Assembly (NCBI GenBank): GCA_021741245.1
Contig: JAIOYF010000002.1
Span: 1 to 64,000, forward strand
Reading direction: 5' to 3'
Length of the DNA: 64,000 nt
Origin: Paracoccaceae bacterium
GTDB lineage: Bacteria > Pseudomonadota > Alphaproteobacteria > Rhodobacterales > Rhodobacteraceae
How positions within the stretch are numbered: the first letter of the stretch is position 1; each line of letters begins with the position of its first letter. The notes below the pieces were generated by a model. The model was not told the origin of the DNA, searched no databases, and saw only the letters and a program-made list of their open reading frames with translations. Below are positions 26,270 to 35,627 of the stretch, piece after piece. A program made the position numbers and the translations under genes.

Positions 26270-27439
26270 ATGGCTGAAATCATCCTCCACGAAAGCCTGA
26301 CCGCGATTTCTGCTGCAGAATGGGACGCGGTGGCGGCCCCCGAACAGGGCACAGATGGTCACGCGGGCCGCCCCATCGACCCCTTTACCACCTACCGCTT
26401 TTTGGCGGCGCTGGAACAATCCGGCTCCACTGGCACGGGCACCGGCTGGACGGCCCGCCCCTTGGGTCTGCACGACAAGGGCCACCTTCTGGCGGTTGTG
26501 CCGCTTTACGTCAAATCCCATAGCCAAGGTGAGTATATTTTCGATCATGGCTGGGCCCAAGGGTATGAACGGGCCGGGGGACGTTATTACCCAAAGCTCC
26601 AGATCGCCTCGCCCTTTACCCCGGCCACGGGTCGGCGCTTTCTTGGCCCGCCGGAATACCGCGCGCCCCTTTTGGAAGCGGCCATTGCCATCACGGCGCA
26701 GAACCGCCTGTCATCCTTGCATGCCACCTTTTGCACCGAAGACGAGGCGATGGCCCTGTCAGGTCTGGACGGCACCTTGCACCGCGTCACCCAGCAGTTT
26801 CACTGGTCCAACGCAGATTACACCAGCTTTGACGACTTTCTGGGCCAGCTTTCCAGCCGCAAGCGCAAGATGATCCGCAAAGAGCGCGAGACGGCCCGCG
26901 CCTCTGGCCTTGCGATCCGCGCGTTGACGGGGGAGGCCATTGAGCCTGCCCATTGGGATGCGTTTTGGCAGTTCTACCAAGATACCGGCGCGCGCAAATG
27001 GGGCACGCCTTACCTGACCCGCGCGGCCTTTGACCGCTTTCACGACACGATGCGCAATGACATGCTTTTGGTCATAGCCTTTGATGGGGATCGTCCCGTT
27101 GCTGGGGCCTTGAACTTCATCGGGCGTGACACGCTTTTTGGCCGCTATTGGGGCTGCGTCGAGGATCACCCCTGCCTGCATTTTGAACTTTGCTACTATC
27201 AGGCCATGGATTGGGCCATCGAACACCGCATGGCGCGGATCGAGGCCGGCGCGCAGGGCGAACACAAGCTTGCGCGCGGCTATCTGCCGACCCCTGTGCA
27301 TTCCCTGCACTGGATTGCCGACGCCGGCTTTCGCACCGCGATTGAGCAATATCTGCAAGAAGAGCGCAGGGCCGTGGATGAAGAGATTGAGGTGCTGACG
27401 CAATATGGCCCCTTCCGCCGTGTGCAGTCAGAGGACTGA
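26270..27439 (+). CDS. FemAB-like/GNAT peptidoglycan-biosynthesis-type protein (DUF482 family)
   Basis: 389 residues matching the COG3146/DUF482 family of FemAB-related acyltransferase-fold proteins. It has AVVPLYVKSHSQGEYIFDHGWA near residue 75, a basic patch SSRKRKMIRKERETA, the family block FWQFYQDTGARKWGTPYLTRAAF and a C-terminal EAGAQGEHKLARGYLPTPVHS. The family is widespread in Proteobacteria but its reaction is not established; aminoacyl or acyl transfer is inferred from the fold. Monocistronic. Confidence 0.8.
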   Translation: MAEIILHESLTAISAAEWDAVAAPEQGTDGHAGRPIDPFTTYRFLAALEQSGSTGTGTGWTARPLGLHDKGHLLAVVPLYVKSHSQGEYIFDHGWAQGYERAGGRYYPKLQIASPFTPATGRRFLGPPEYRAPLLEAAIAITAQNRLSSLHATFCTEDEAMALSGLDGTLHRVTQQFHWSNADYTSFDDFLGQLSSRKRKMIRKERETARASGLAIRALTGEAIEPAHWDAFWQFYQDTGARKWGTPYLTRAAFDRFHDTMRNDMLLVIAFDGDRPVAGALNFIGRDTLFGRYWGCVEDHPCLHFELCYYQAMDWAIEHRMARIEAGAQGEHKLARGYLPTPVHSLHWIADAGFRTAIEQYLQEERRAVDEEIEVLTQYGPFRRVQSED

Positions 27440-27502
27440 CAAACACCCAAAAGACTGTCACAGTCGGCCCATATGATGGGCTTTCCACGCATGGGGGATA
27501 TC

Positions 27503-28117
27503 ATGGATACGCTTACCCTTTACACAAACCCGATGTCACGCGGCCGCATTGCGCGCTGGATGATGGAGGAATTGGGCCAACCTTACGACACTGTCATTCT
27601 GGACTATGGCACCACGATGAAGGCACCCGAGTATCTGGCGATCAATCCGATGGGCAAGGTGCCCGCCGTGACGCATGGCAACCGCGTGATCACCGAAGGG
27701 GCCGCGATTTGCACTTATCTGGCCGAGGCTTTTCCGCAAGCAGGACTTATGCCCGAAGACCGGGCGGGTTTTTACCGCTGGATGTTTTTTGGCGCGGGTC
27801 CCTTGGAACAGGCGGTCGTCAACACCTCCTTTGGCTGGAAACCAAACACGCCACAAGAGGCTGGGCGGGTCGGATACGGCGGGCTGGAGCAGACCGTGGC
27901 CGTGCTGACCGCGCATCTGGTGGGCCGCCGCTTTATTGTGGGCGAACAGTTCTCTGCCGCTGATGTCTATGTGGGCAGCCAGATCGGCTGGGGTCTGCAA
28001 TTCAAGACCATCCCCGCCAATGAAACGCTGACGGCCTATTGGGACGGGATCAAAACCCGCCCGGCCCTTGCCCGTGCCAACGCGCTCGATGATGCGCTTT
28101 TGAAAAAGGACGCCTGA
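27503..28117 (+). CDS. Glutathione S-transferase
   Basis: 204 residues: N-terminal thioredoxin fold ([20 protein letters not shown], with the Ser/Arg active-site turn, and [22 protein letters not shown] for glutathione binding) and an all-helical C-terminal domain ([18 protein letters not shown]). I start at 27503 rather than the in-frame ATG at 27473, because the family begins directly at the first strand and a GGGGG run sits nine bases upstream. The stop overlaps the start of phhB. Confidence 0.87.
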   Translation: MDTLTLYTNPMSRGRIARWMMEELGQPYDTVILDYGTTMKAPEYLAINPMGKVPAVTHGNRVITEGAAICTYLAEAFPQAGLMPEDRAGFYRWMFFGAGPLEQAVVNTSFGWKPNTPQEAGRVGYGGLEQTVAVLTAHLVGRRFIVGEQFSAADVYVGSQIGWGLQFKTIPANETLTAYWDGIKTRPALARANALDDALLKKDA

Positions 28118-28410
28118 TGCCAAGCGTAAAACTCACCGACCGCTCCGCCCTGTTGCCGCTGTTTGCCACGGGTTGGGAGCAAGACAAGGCCCGCGACAGC
28201 ATCACCAAAACCTTTCTGTTCAAAAACTTTGTCGAGGCCTTTGGCTTCATGACCCGCGCCGCGATCTGGGCCGAAAAGTTGAACCACCACCCGGAGTGGT
28301 CAAATGTCTATCGAACGGTGACCGTGACGTTGACCACCCATGACTGCGATGGCCTATCCGAGCTTGATGTCAAACTTGCCACCAAGATGGACGAACTCGC
28401 GGGCTATTGA
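28117..28410 (+). CDS. phhB: Pterin-4a-carbinolamine dehydratase
   Basis: 97 residues with the DCoH/PCD signature: [23 protein letters not shown], containing the catalytic His pair and Trp, then [14 protein letters not shown]. It dehydrates 4a-hydroxytetrahydrobiopterin to recycle the pterin cofactor of aromatic amino acid hydroxylases. It overlaps the GST stop by one base. No phenylalanine hydroxylase is nearby. Confidence 0.9.
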   Translation: MPSVKLTDRSALLPLFATGWEQDKARDSITKTFLFKNFVEAFGFMTRAAIWAEKLNHHPEWSNVYRTVTVTLTTHDCDGLSELDVKLATKMDELAGY

Positions 28411-28578
28411 AGGGGGCAGCTTCGGCCGTGCCGACGCCTGTTTGTGCGCTTGACATTCGGCAATCGGAGCATGCCCATGACAGTCGCCATCTCTGGTTTG
28501 ATGGGATGCAAAGTGAGGCTGCCAGCCGGGTGGAAAATGCGTCCAACCAGCGCGCACCGTATCGCTATTCGGAAAAAC

Positions 28579-28600
28579 GGCGGGCCAATCACGGCCCGCC
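28579..28600 (-). terminator. Intrinsic terminator of the peroxiredoxin gene
   Basis: The stem GGCGGGCC-AATCAC-GGCCCGCC is followed on the minus strand by TTTTTCC. It lies 22 bp beyond the peroxiredoxin stop. Confidence 0.75.
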
Positions 28601-28621
28601 AAAATGCAGGGGCCTGCCCGA

Positions 28622-29110
28622 TCAGATCGCCGCCAGCAATGCCTCTCCGCCCGAGATGTCACAGACGCCGGGGCTTTCTTCCAAGTGCAACTGCTTGACC
28701 ACACCATCCTCGGCATACAGCGCATAGCGCTTTGACCGGGCCAGCAGGCCTGCGGGGGGGGCGGTAAAGTCCAACCCCATTGCCTTTGTGAACGTGCTTT
28801 CGGCATCCGCCAGCATCGAGATGCCTGCGCCCGTGGCACCGGTCGCCTCACCCCATGCCTTCATCACAAAGGGGTCATTGACGCTGACGCAGATGATCTC
28901 ATCCACGCCCTTGCCATCAAAACCGGCCTTCGTGCGGATAAAGCTGGGCACATGGGCAGAACTGCATGTGGGCGTAAAGGCACCCGGCACGGCAAAAACC
29001 ACGACCTTGCGGCCTTTGGCCAGCGCATGCATCGATACAGCCTCTGGCCCATCGGCGCCAAGCCGGATCAGGTTGGCATCCGGCAGCATATCGCCAACAG
29101 AAATCGTCAT
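28622..29110 (-). CDS. Peroxiredoxin, Prx5-like
   Basis: 162 residues with the peroxidatic cysteine motif PGAFTPTCSSAHVPSFI, the Prx5-type block ICVSVNDPFVMKAWG and a C-terminal SPGVCDISGGEALL whose Cys could be the resolving residue. It reduces hydrogen peroxide and organic hydroperoxides with thiol donors (glutathione/glutaredoxin in relatives). Cytosolic. Followed by a clear terminator; divergent from a ferredoxin-reductase gene 80 bp away. Confidence 0.9.
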   Translation of the reverse strand: MTISVGDMLPDANLIRLGADGPEAVSMHALAKGRKVVVFAVPGAFTPTCSSAHVPSFIRTKAGFDGKGVDEIICVSVNDPFVMKAWGEATGATGAGISMLADAESTFTKAMGLDFTAPPAGLLARSKRYALYAEDGVVKQLHLEESPGVCDISGGEALLAAI

Positions 29111-29190
29111 GGGCTTATCCCTCTCGCGTTGCGTTTCCTTGTGGTCAAGATATAGGGTCCGACCGGTTGGGCGACCAGAGGAATTTGATC

Positions 29191-30393
29191 ATGCATGTGG
29201 TGATTGTTGGGGCGGGTCAGGCAGGGGCCGCCTTGGCGGCAAAGCTGCGCAGTGCCGGGCATACCGGCACCATCACCATGATCGGGGAGGAGCCGCACCC
29301 CCCTTATCAGCGACCGCCACTGTCAAAAGCCTATCTTCTGGGCGAAATGGAGGCCGAGCGCCTGTGGCTGCGGAGCGCCGATTTCTGGGCCGAGCAGAAC
29401 ATCACCCTGATGCTGGGTCAGCCTGTCACCGCCCTTGATACGGTCGCCAAGACCCTGATGGTCGGCGGCCACACCGTGGCCTATGATGCGCTTGCCCTGA
29501 CCACCGGCAGCAGCCCCCGCCGCCTGCCTGCGGCGATCGGTGGCGATTTGCCCGGCGTCTATACTGTGCGCAGCTTGGCCGATGTGGATCAGATGCGCGC
29601 CGAATTTGCGCCCGGTCGTCGGGTGGTCATTGTGGGCGGCGGCTACATCGGGCTGGAGGCCGCAGCTGTGGCCGCAAAACTGGGGCTGGACGTCACGGTT
29701 CTGGAAATGGCCCCACGGATTTTGCAGCGCGTCGCCAGCGCCGAGACATCGGATTATTTCCGCAGCCTGCACACTGGCCACGGTGTCAAGATTCTGGAAT
29801 CCACCGGCCTTGACCGGCTGGTGGGCGAGGGCCGGGTCACAGCCGCCCGCCTGACCGATGGGCGGGAGATTCCGGCCGATTTCGTGATCGTTGGCGTTGG
29901 CATCACCCCCGGCACCGCCTTGGCCGAGGACGCGGGGCTGACCATCGACAATGGCATCGCCACGGATGCACAGGGCCGCACCTCTGCCCCCGATGTCTGG
30001 GCCGCAGGCGATTGCGCGTCCTTTCCGTGGAAGGGCGGGCGGTTGCGGCTGGAGTCTGTCGGCAATGCGATCGATCAGGCAGAGGTGGTCGCCGAAAACA
30101 TTCTTGGTGCGGGGCATGAGTATTCTGCCGCACCATGGTTCTGGTCGGATCAGTTCGACTGCAAATTGCAGATTGCGGGTCTGAACGCGGGCTATGACCA
30201 TATCGTGACCCGCAAGGGCGAAGGGGCCTCCGTTTCGTTCTGGTATTTCAAGGGCGACATGCTGTTGGCCCTTGATGCGATGAATGATCCCCGCGCCTAT
30301 ATGGTCGGCAAGCGGCTGATCGAGATGGGTAAATCCGCCGATCCTGCGGCCATTGCCGATCCGCAAACCAACCTGAAGGCTTTGCTGAAGTGA
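29191..30393 (+). CDS. NAD(P)/FAD-dependent ferredoxin (rubredoxin/rhodocoxin-type) reductase
   Basis: 400 residues with the FAD motif VIVGAGQAGAALAAKL, the PPYQRPPLSKAYL signature of dioxygenase/P450-type ferredoxin reductases, the NAD motif VVIVGGGYIGLEAAAVA and the second FAD contact TSAPDVWAAGDCAS. It passes electrons from NAD(P)H to a [2Fe-2S] ferredoxin. The ferredoxin partner is not adjacent. ATG at 29191. The end overlaps the GTG start of rsmD. Confidence 0.87.
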   Translation: MHVVIVGAGQAGAALAAKLRSAGHTGTITMIGEEPHPPYQRPPLSKAYLLGEMEAERLWLRSADFWAEQNITLMLGQPVTALDTVAKTLMVGGHTVAYDALALTTGSSPRRLPAAIGGDLPGVYTVRSLADVDQMRAEFAPGRRVVIVGGGYIGLEAAAVAAKLGLDVTVLEMAPRILQRVASAETSDYFRSLHTGHGVKILESTGLDRLVGEGRVTAARLTDGREIPADFVIVGVGITPGTALAEDAGLTIDNGIATDAQGRTSAPDVWAAGDCASFPWKGGRLRLESVGNAIDQAEVVAENILGAGHEYSAAPWFWSDQFDCKLQIAGLNAGYDHIVTRKGEGASVSFWYFKGDMLLALDAMNDPRAYMVGKRLIEMGKSADPAAIADPQTNLKALLK

Positions 30394-30953
30394 GGATCAT
30401 CGGCGGAAAATCCCGTGGCCTGCATCTTGCGCCCGTGGGCGAGGGCGATGCCGCTGCCCACTTGCGCCCCACGTCTGACCGAGTGCGCGAAGCCATCTTT
30501 AACCTGCTGATCAACGGGGGCTACGGCAACCCGGTGCAAGATGCCTGCGTGCTTGATCTTTTTGCTGGCACCGGGGCCTTGGGGCTTGAGGCGCTGTCAC
30601 GTGGGGCGACGCGCGTGGCCTTTGTGGATGACGGTATCACGGCACGTGGCCTCTTGCGCCGCAATATCGAGTTGATGCGCGCCATGGGCACGACGGATGT
30701 CTGGCGGCGGGATGCGACGGCGATGGGTCTGAACCGTGGGCCGGGCTTTGACCTGATCTTTCTTGACCCCCCCTATGGCAAGGGTCTGGGGGAGCGGGCC
30801 ATCGCCTCTTGCCGGACCGGGGGGTGGTTTGCCCCCAATGCGCTGATCGTGTGGGAAGAAGGTGCTACCCCCCTGCCGCCAAGCGGCTTTCAAATGCTGG
30901 ATCAGCGCAAATATGGCGACACCGTCGTCACCATTCTGAGGGCCCCTGAATGA
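30390..30953 (+). CDS. rsmD: 16S rRNA (guanine(966)-N2)-methyltransferase
   Basis: 187 residues with the RsmD opening MRIIGGKSRGLHL, RPTSDRVREAIFNLL, SAM motif VLDLFAGTGALGLEALSRG and the catalytic LDPPYGKGL. It methylates G966 in the 30S head. The start is GTG at 30390, overlapping the previous stop (GTGA), and its own stop overlaps the next gene, giving a tightly packed three-gene unit. Confidence 0.93.
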   Translation: MRIIGGKSRGLHLAPVGEGDAAAHLRPTSDRVREAIFNLLINGGYGNPVQDACVLDLFAGTGALGLEALSRGATRVAFVDDGITARGLLRRNIELMRAMGTTDVWRRDATAMGLNRGPGFDLIFLDPPYGKGLGERAIASCRTGGWFAPNALIVWEEGATPLPPSGFQMLDQRKYGDTVVTILRAPE

Positions 30954-31618
30954 GCCAGCCTGACCACAACATGCCCCCCAAGGCCGTGATCTTTGATTGC
31001 GATGGTGTTGTCGTTGACAGCGAGGAAATGACGTTTGACCTTTTGGTGGAGGAATTCGCCAGCCATGGCCTGCCCCTGACCCGCGACGTGATCGCGCGCG
31101 ACTATATCGGCGGCACCATGGTCGATGTCGCCACGCGCGCCCGCGCGGCGGGGGCCAGTTTGCCCGATGATTGGGTTGATCGCTTTTATCACCGCCTCTA
31201 TGCCCATCTGGCCAAAGGAACGCCCTTGGTTCCCGGCATTCTGACGGTGCTGGATGGGTTGGATGCAGCAGGCATTCCCTATGCCATCGGTTCCAACGGC
31301 TCGGACGAAAAGATGCAGGTCACGTTGGGCCAGCACCCCGGCTTGATGGCGCGGTTCAGGGGCCATCTCTACTCGGGCCAAACCCTAGGTCGCCCAAAAC
31401 CTGCGCCCGATCTTTACCTGCATGCTGCCCGGCAGTTGGGGGCGACGCCCGACACCTGTGTGGTGATCGAGGACAGCCCGACAGGCGCGCGCGCCGCCCG
31501 TGCCGCTGGCATCCGTTGCCTTGGCTATGCGGCCCATACCCCGGCAGAGCGGCTGGTGGCCGAAGGGGCAGAGACGTTTTTTGCCATGCCTGACCTTTTG
31601 GCACGGCTGGACCTCTGA
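30950..31618 (+). CDS. HAD-IA family phosphatase (phosphoglycolate phosphatase-like)
   Basis: 222 residues. Motif I is IFDCDGVVVDSEE, motif II GSNGS, motif III Lys in GRPKPAPDLYL and motif IV VVIEDSPTGARAARAAG. The family includes beta-phosphoglucomutase and sugar/phosphoglycolate phosphatases; the substrate is undetermined. It overlaps rsmD by four bases. Confidence 0.85.
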   Translation: MSQPDHNMPPKAVIFDCDGVVVDSEEMTFDLLVEEFASHGLPLTRDVIARDYIGGTMVDVATRARAAGASLPDDWVDRFYHRLYAHLAKGTPLVPGILTVLDGLDAAGIPYAIGSNGSDEKMQVTLGQHPGLMARFRGHLYSGQTLGRPKPAPDLYLHAARQLGATPDTCVVIEDSPTGARAARAAGIRCLGYAAHTPAERLVAEGAETFFAMPDLLARLDL

Positions 31619-31636
31619 CCACGTACCCAAATTGTG

Positions 31637-31664
31637 CCCAAGAACGCCTGTTGACGTTCTTGGG
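31637..31664. terminator. Inverted repeat between convergent genes (probable terminator)
   Basis: A perfect 10-bp stem, CCCAAGAACG-8 nt-CGTTCTTGGG, sits between the HAD gene and the end of the ABC permease gene. There is no T-run on the plus strand; A6 lies on its right. Position and perfection support a transcription end, but it is not a canonical intrinsic terminator. Confidence 0.5.
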
Positions 31665-31676
31665 CCAAAAAACGGC

Positions 31677-34244
31677 TTAGTCCTGCGCGCGCAACACCTG
31701 TGCCGGGCGCGCGGCAAGCGGGCGCAGCGCGAACAGCAATCCCGCGCTCAGGGTCGCGAAAACGCCCCCCGCAACGATAGCTATGGCCGAAACCGGCTCA
31801 AAGGCGAAATCGCTTTCCATCACAAAGGTCATCACGGCCCATCCGGCCAATCCGCCCGCGATGATGGCAACACCGCCCGCCGCCGCCCCCATCAAGGCCG
31901 AACGCAGCGCAAAGCTCAGCAAGATGCGCGCGCGCGTGGCCCCAAGGGTCTTGAGGATTGCCGCCTCATACACCCGGGCGCGTTCACCCGCCGCGGCCGC
32001 CCCGATCAGCACCACAAAGCCAGTGAGCAGCGTCGCCGCCGCCGCCCATGCCGTGGCCGTGGCGATGGCCCCCAGTGCCTCGGTCACCCGATCAATCGCA
32101 TCCTTGACCCGGATTGCGGTGATATTTGGATAGGCCTTGGACAGATCGCGCAAGATTGCCGCCTCGGCCTCGGGTTCGGCATAAACGGTCGCGATGAATG
32201 TATGCGGCGCGCCCTGCAACGCGCTGGGGTTCAGCGTCATCACAAAACCCATTCCGGCGCTGGAGAAATCAACCTCTCGAAAGCTGGTGATGGTCGCGGT
32301 AATATCGCGGCCAAGGATGTTGACCGTAACCGTGTCGTTCAGCTTTAGCCCCATCTCCTGCGCCTCTTCCGCCGCAAAGCTGACCTGTGGGGCCCCGGTA
32401 TAGTCCGCAGGCCACCATGTACCTGCAGTCACGGTGGTGCGGGCATCGGGTTGGGCTGCATAGGTCACCCCGCGATCGCCACGCACCACCCAATGCTCGC
32501 CCGCCACCTCACGCGCGGGGCGACCGTTGATCTGGGTCACAACACCGCGCAGCATCGGGGCCGCATCCACCCGGCTTACGGCCTTGTCGCCATTCACACG
32601 GGCCAGAAAGCCATCAATCTGATCGGGCTGGATGTCGATAAAGAAATAGGATGGCGCGCGCTCTGGCAAGTCTTGGGAAATTGCGGCGCGCAGGTTGCTG
32701 TCGATCTGACCAACGGCGGCCAGCACCGAAAGGCCAAGGCCAAGAGACAACACGACCGAGGTCGCCTCGGCCCTTGGGCCACCCACCGCAGACAGCGCCA
32801 GCCGCAGGGCAACCCGCCCGCGTGACAGCCGCGACCGCGCCAGCCGACCCGCCGCCAAGCGCAGCAGCCATGCCGCACCCGCAAGCACCATCAGCGCCCC
32901 GGCAATCCCGGCAGCAGAGCCAAGCGCCAGTTCCGGCACGCCGGAAAACCACACCGCCCCGCCGACCAAAAGGGCCAGCAACCCCAGCACGGCAAAGGCC
33001 GCAGGCCAACCCGCCCAGCCCGTCCGCCCCGCCCCGCGATACAGCGCTGCTGCCCGGACCGAATGCGTCCGCGCCAAAGGCCAGAGCGTGAACAAAAGCG
33101 CCGTCACCAAGCCGTAGAACGCCGCCTCGGCCAAGGGCAGGGGATAGGGCGCAAACACCACCGGCAACGGCAACGATGCCGCAATCACGGGCGCAAGCAG
33201 CATGGGCACCGCCACCCCAAGGATCAGGCCAAGCGCCACCCCAATGCCCGCCAGAACCCCGATCTGCAGCAGATAGATGCGAAAGATCATCTGCCCCTCA
33301 GCCCCAAGGGTTTTCAACGTCGCAATGGTCGACACCTTGCCATCCAGATAGGCCCGCACCGCTGCCGAAACGCCGACACCCCCCACGGCCAGACCAGCCA
33401 GCCCCACAAGGATCAGGAACGACCCCATACGGTCCACGAACCGCTCGACCCCCGGTGTCGCGCGGCGGCTGTCGGACCAGCGCACGCCCTTGTCGCGATA
33501 GGCGGCCTCGGTCGTATCCTCCAATGCCTGAAGGTCGCTGCCCGGCGGCAAGAGCATCCGGTATTTCGTCTCAAACAAAGCGCCCGGCCCGATCAGGCCC
33601 GAGGTGGCAAGATCGGCCGTCAAAACCATCGTGCGCGGACCAAGGGTAAAGCCCTGCGTGGCGCTGTCAGGTTCGCGCAGCAACACCGCGCCAAGACGGA
33701 ACTCCTGCACCCCCAGCGAAAAACGGTCACCCACCGTCAGCCCCAGCCGATCCACGATCACCCGGTCCATCACCGCACCCGGCACCCCGTCACTTGGCGC
33801 AAATGCCTCGGCCAAGGTCATTGCAGGGTCCAGCCCGACAGAGCCGACAAGTGGATAGGCGCTGTCCACCGCCTTGACCTGTGTCAGCGCGCTTTCATCG
33901 CCCACCACGGCCATGGAGCGGAAATCGACCATCTCGGACAGGCCCGTGGAAATCCGGGCCATATAGGCGCGCTCCCCCTCATCGGCAAAGCGATAGGTGA
34001 ACTCCATCTCGGCGTCCCCGCCCAGCAGAACCGAACCTTGATCGCGCAGGCCGGTCTCGATCGCGGTGCGCACCATGCCAACGGCGGCAATCGCCATGAC
34101 CCCAAGGGCAAGGCAGGCCATGAAAATGCGAAAGCCCTTCAATCCGCCACGCAATTCACGCCGCGCAATCCGCCACGCCAGCGCCCAGCCGCTTGGCGCG
34201 GTCGGGCGTGCCGCCAATGTGCCGCTGGCAGCAAGGTCGCTCAT
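31677..34244 (-). CDS. FtsX-like ABC transporter permease (YbbP-type)
   Basis: 855 residues: an N-terminal membrane helix, then two large extracytoplasmic MacB_PCD-like domains and two FtsX helix sets. One set is near residues 270-400 (VGLAGLAVGGVGVSAAVRAYL...IATLKTLGA); the last carries RVYEAAILKTLGATRARIL. Ten helices are predicted overall, as in YbbP. With the ATPase encoded just upstream (overlap of four bases) it forms a MacB-superfamily machine probably moving lipid or hydrophobic substrates. The esterase across the divergent start fits the ybbAP-tesA cluster of many Proteobacteria. Confidence 0.88.
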   Translation of the reverse strand: MSDLAASGTLAARPTAPSGWALAWRIARRELRGGLKGFRIFMACLALGVMAIAAVGMVRTAIETGLRDQGSVLLGGDAEMEFTYRFADEGERAYMARISTGLSEMVDFRSMAVVGDESALTQVKAVDSAYPLVGSVGLDPAMTLAEAFAPSDGVPGAVMDRVIVDRLGLTVGDRFSLGVQEFRLGAVLLREPDSATQGFTLGPRTMVLTADLATSGLIGPGALFETKYRMLLPPGSDLQALEDTTEAAYRDKGVRWSDSRRATPGVERFVDRMGSFLILVGLAGLAVGGVGVSAAVRAYLDGKVSTIATLKTLGAEGQMIFRIYLLQIGVLAGIGVALGLILGVAVPMLLAPVIAASLPLPVVFAPYPLPLAEAAFYGLVTALLFTLWPLARTHSVRAAALYRGAGRTGWAGWPAAFAVLGLLALLVGGAVWFSGVPELALGSAAGIAGALMVLAGAAWLLRLAAGRLARSRLSRGRVALRLALSAVGGPRAEATSVVLSLGLGLSVLAAVGQIDSNLRAAISQDLPERAPSYFFIDIQPDQIDGFLARVNGDKAVSRVDAAPMLRGVVTQINGRPAREVAGEHWVVRGDRGVTYAAQPDARTTVTAGTWWPADYTGAPQVSFAAEEAQEMGLKLNDTVTVNILGRDITATITSFREVDFSSAGMGFVMTLNPSALQGAPHTFIATVYAEPEAEAAILRDLSKAYPNITAIRVKDAIDRVTEALGAIATATAWAAAATLLTGFVVLIGAAAAGERARVYEAAILKTLGATRARILLSFALRSALMGAAAGGVAIIAGGLAGWAVMTFVMESDFAFEPVSAIAIVAGGVFATLSAGLLFALRPLAARPAQVLRAQD

Positions 34245-34936
34245 GCCGCCACCCCGGCGCGGTCTTCGCCGACGATCTTGCCATCGGCCAAGCGGACCAC
34301 CCGGTCACAGCGCGCCGCCAGTTCCGGCGCGTGGGTAACCAAGATCAGCGTCGCGCCATACCGGTCGCGCAGGCCAAACAGCAATTCCATGATGGCCTCG
34401 CCATTTGCCCCGTCCAGATTGCCGGTCGGTTCATCCGCCAACAAAATCGCCGGACGTGGGGCCGCTGCGCGGGCCAAGGCCACACGTTGCTGCTCGCCCC
34501 CAGACATCTGGCTGGGGTAATGATCCAGCCTCGACCCCAGACCCACGCTGCGCAATTCAGCTTCGGCCCGGTCAAAGGCATCCGCCTGCCCCGCCAGTTC
34601 CAGCGGGATTGCAACGTTCTCCAAGGCGGTCATTGTCGGAATAAGGTGGAAGGATTGAAAGACCACCCCCATATTAGCCCTACGAAAGCGTGCAAGCTGG
34701 TCTTCGTCCATGGCGGTAAGATCGGCATCCAGCGCGCGCACTGATCCCGATGTGGCCCGCTCCAGCCCGCCCATCAGCATAAGGAGAGATGACTTGCCAG
34801 AGCCCGAAGGTCCGATCAACCCCAACGTCTCGCCTGCCGCGACATCCAGATCGATCCCTTTGAGGATTTCAACCGGCCCTGCATTGCCTGCAAGGGTCAA
34901 CGTCGCCGCTTTCAGTGCCAGAACGGCTTGCCCCAT
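34241..34936 (-). CDS. ABC transporter ATP-binding protein (YbbA-type)
   Basis: 231 residues with Walker A GPSGSGKSS, the LolD/MacB-type Q-loop region NMGVVFQSFHLIPTMTALENV, signature MSGGEQQRVALARA and Walker B AILLADEPTGNLD. ATPase partner of the adjacent FtsX-like permease. ATG at 34936 shares the palindrome CATG with the ATG of the divergent esterase, so the two reading frames overlap by two bases. Confidence 0.9.
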   Translation of the reverse strand: MGQAVLALKAATLTLAGNAGPVEILKGIDLDVAAGETLGLIGPSGSGKSSLLMLMGGLERATSGSVRALDADLTAMDEDQLARFRRANMGVVFQSFHLIPTMTALENVAIPLELAGQADAFDRAEAELRSVGLGSRLDHYPSQMSGGEQQRVALARAAAPRPAILLADEPTGNLDGANGEAIMELLFGLRDRYGATLILVTHAPELAARCDRVVRLADGKIVGEDRAGVAA

Positions 34937-35627
34937 GAGAATGACCTTCTTTTTCTTGCCAAGTCTTGCATATGGCGCAAAATCCGTCCTGCGCAACCTG
35001 TGGCTCACGCTGGCGTTATCGCTGAGCCTGTTGTCAGGGGCCGCTTACGCCAATCAAGTGACTATTTTGGCCTTGGGCGACAGCCTGACCGCAGGCTATG
35101 GCCTGCCCGAAGGTGACGGGCTGGTGCCGCAACTGAACGCGTGGCTGGCCACAAACGGGGTCGAAGCGAAGCTGCTGAACGCAGGCGTTTCGGGCGACAC
35201 AACGGCGGGCGGGTTGTCGCGGCTGGAATGGAGCCTGACACCGGAAGTCGACGCCATGATCGTGCTTTTGGGTGGCAATGATGTGCTGCGCGCCCTGCCC
35301 CCTGCCAGCAGCCGCGCCAATCTGGAAGGTATCTTGCAAGGTGCTGCCCGCCATGATTTGCCGGTCTTGTTGATCGGGATGAAGGCCCCGCTAAATTATG
35401 GTGCCGCGTATCAAACCGCCTTTGACGGGATGTATCCCGACCTTGCCACGCAATATGGCGCGCAGTTGGTGCCGTATTACTTCGCACCCTTGGGCGATCC
35501 GACGGATAGCGCAAATATGGCGCAATACATGCAAACCGATGGCATCCACCCAAACAAGGCCGGTGTGGCGAAAATCGTTGAAAGCCTTGGCCCACAGGTT
35601 CAATCGTTTATCACCACGCTTCCCTAA
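34935..35627 (+). CDS. tesA: Arylesterase/lysophospholipase L1-like (GDSL, TesA family)
   Basis: 230 residues. An N-terminal signal peptide (WLTLALSLSLLSGAAYA) leads into the SGNH blocks: LALGDSLTAGYG (nucleophile Ser), Gly in NAGVSGDT, Asn in LLGGNDVLRALP and the Asp-His dyad in DGIHPNKAG. Periplasmic esterase/thioesterase. I give ATG 34935; ATG 34941 in frame is an alternative. The stop overlaps the stop of convergent yceI. The divergent ybbA-ybbP pair is its usual neighbour. Confidence 0.9.
   Translation: MRMTFFFLPSLAYGAKSVLRNLWLTLALSLSLLSGAAYANQVTILALGDSLTAGYGLPEGDGLVPQLNAWLATNGVEAKLLNAGVSGDTTAGGLSRLEWSLTPEVDAMIVLLGGNDVLRALPPASSRANLEGILQGAARHDLPVLLIGMKAPLNYGAAYQTAFDGMYPDLATQYGAQLVPYYFAPLGDPTDSANMAQYMQTDGIHPNKAGVAKIVESLGPQVQSFITTLP

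Noticed and set aside
33063-34520. A 485-codon open frame on the plus strand opposite the ABC permease/ATPase genes
   Set aside because: It is antisense to two clearly conserved genes, rich in Arg/Pro/His as expected of a GC-rich shadow frame, and has no recognisable domain.
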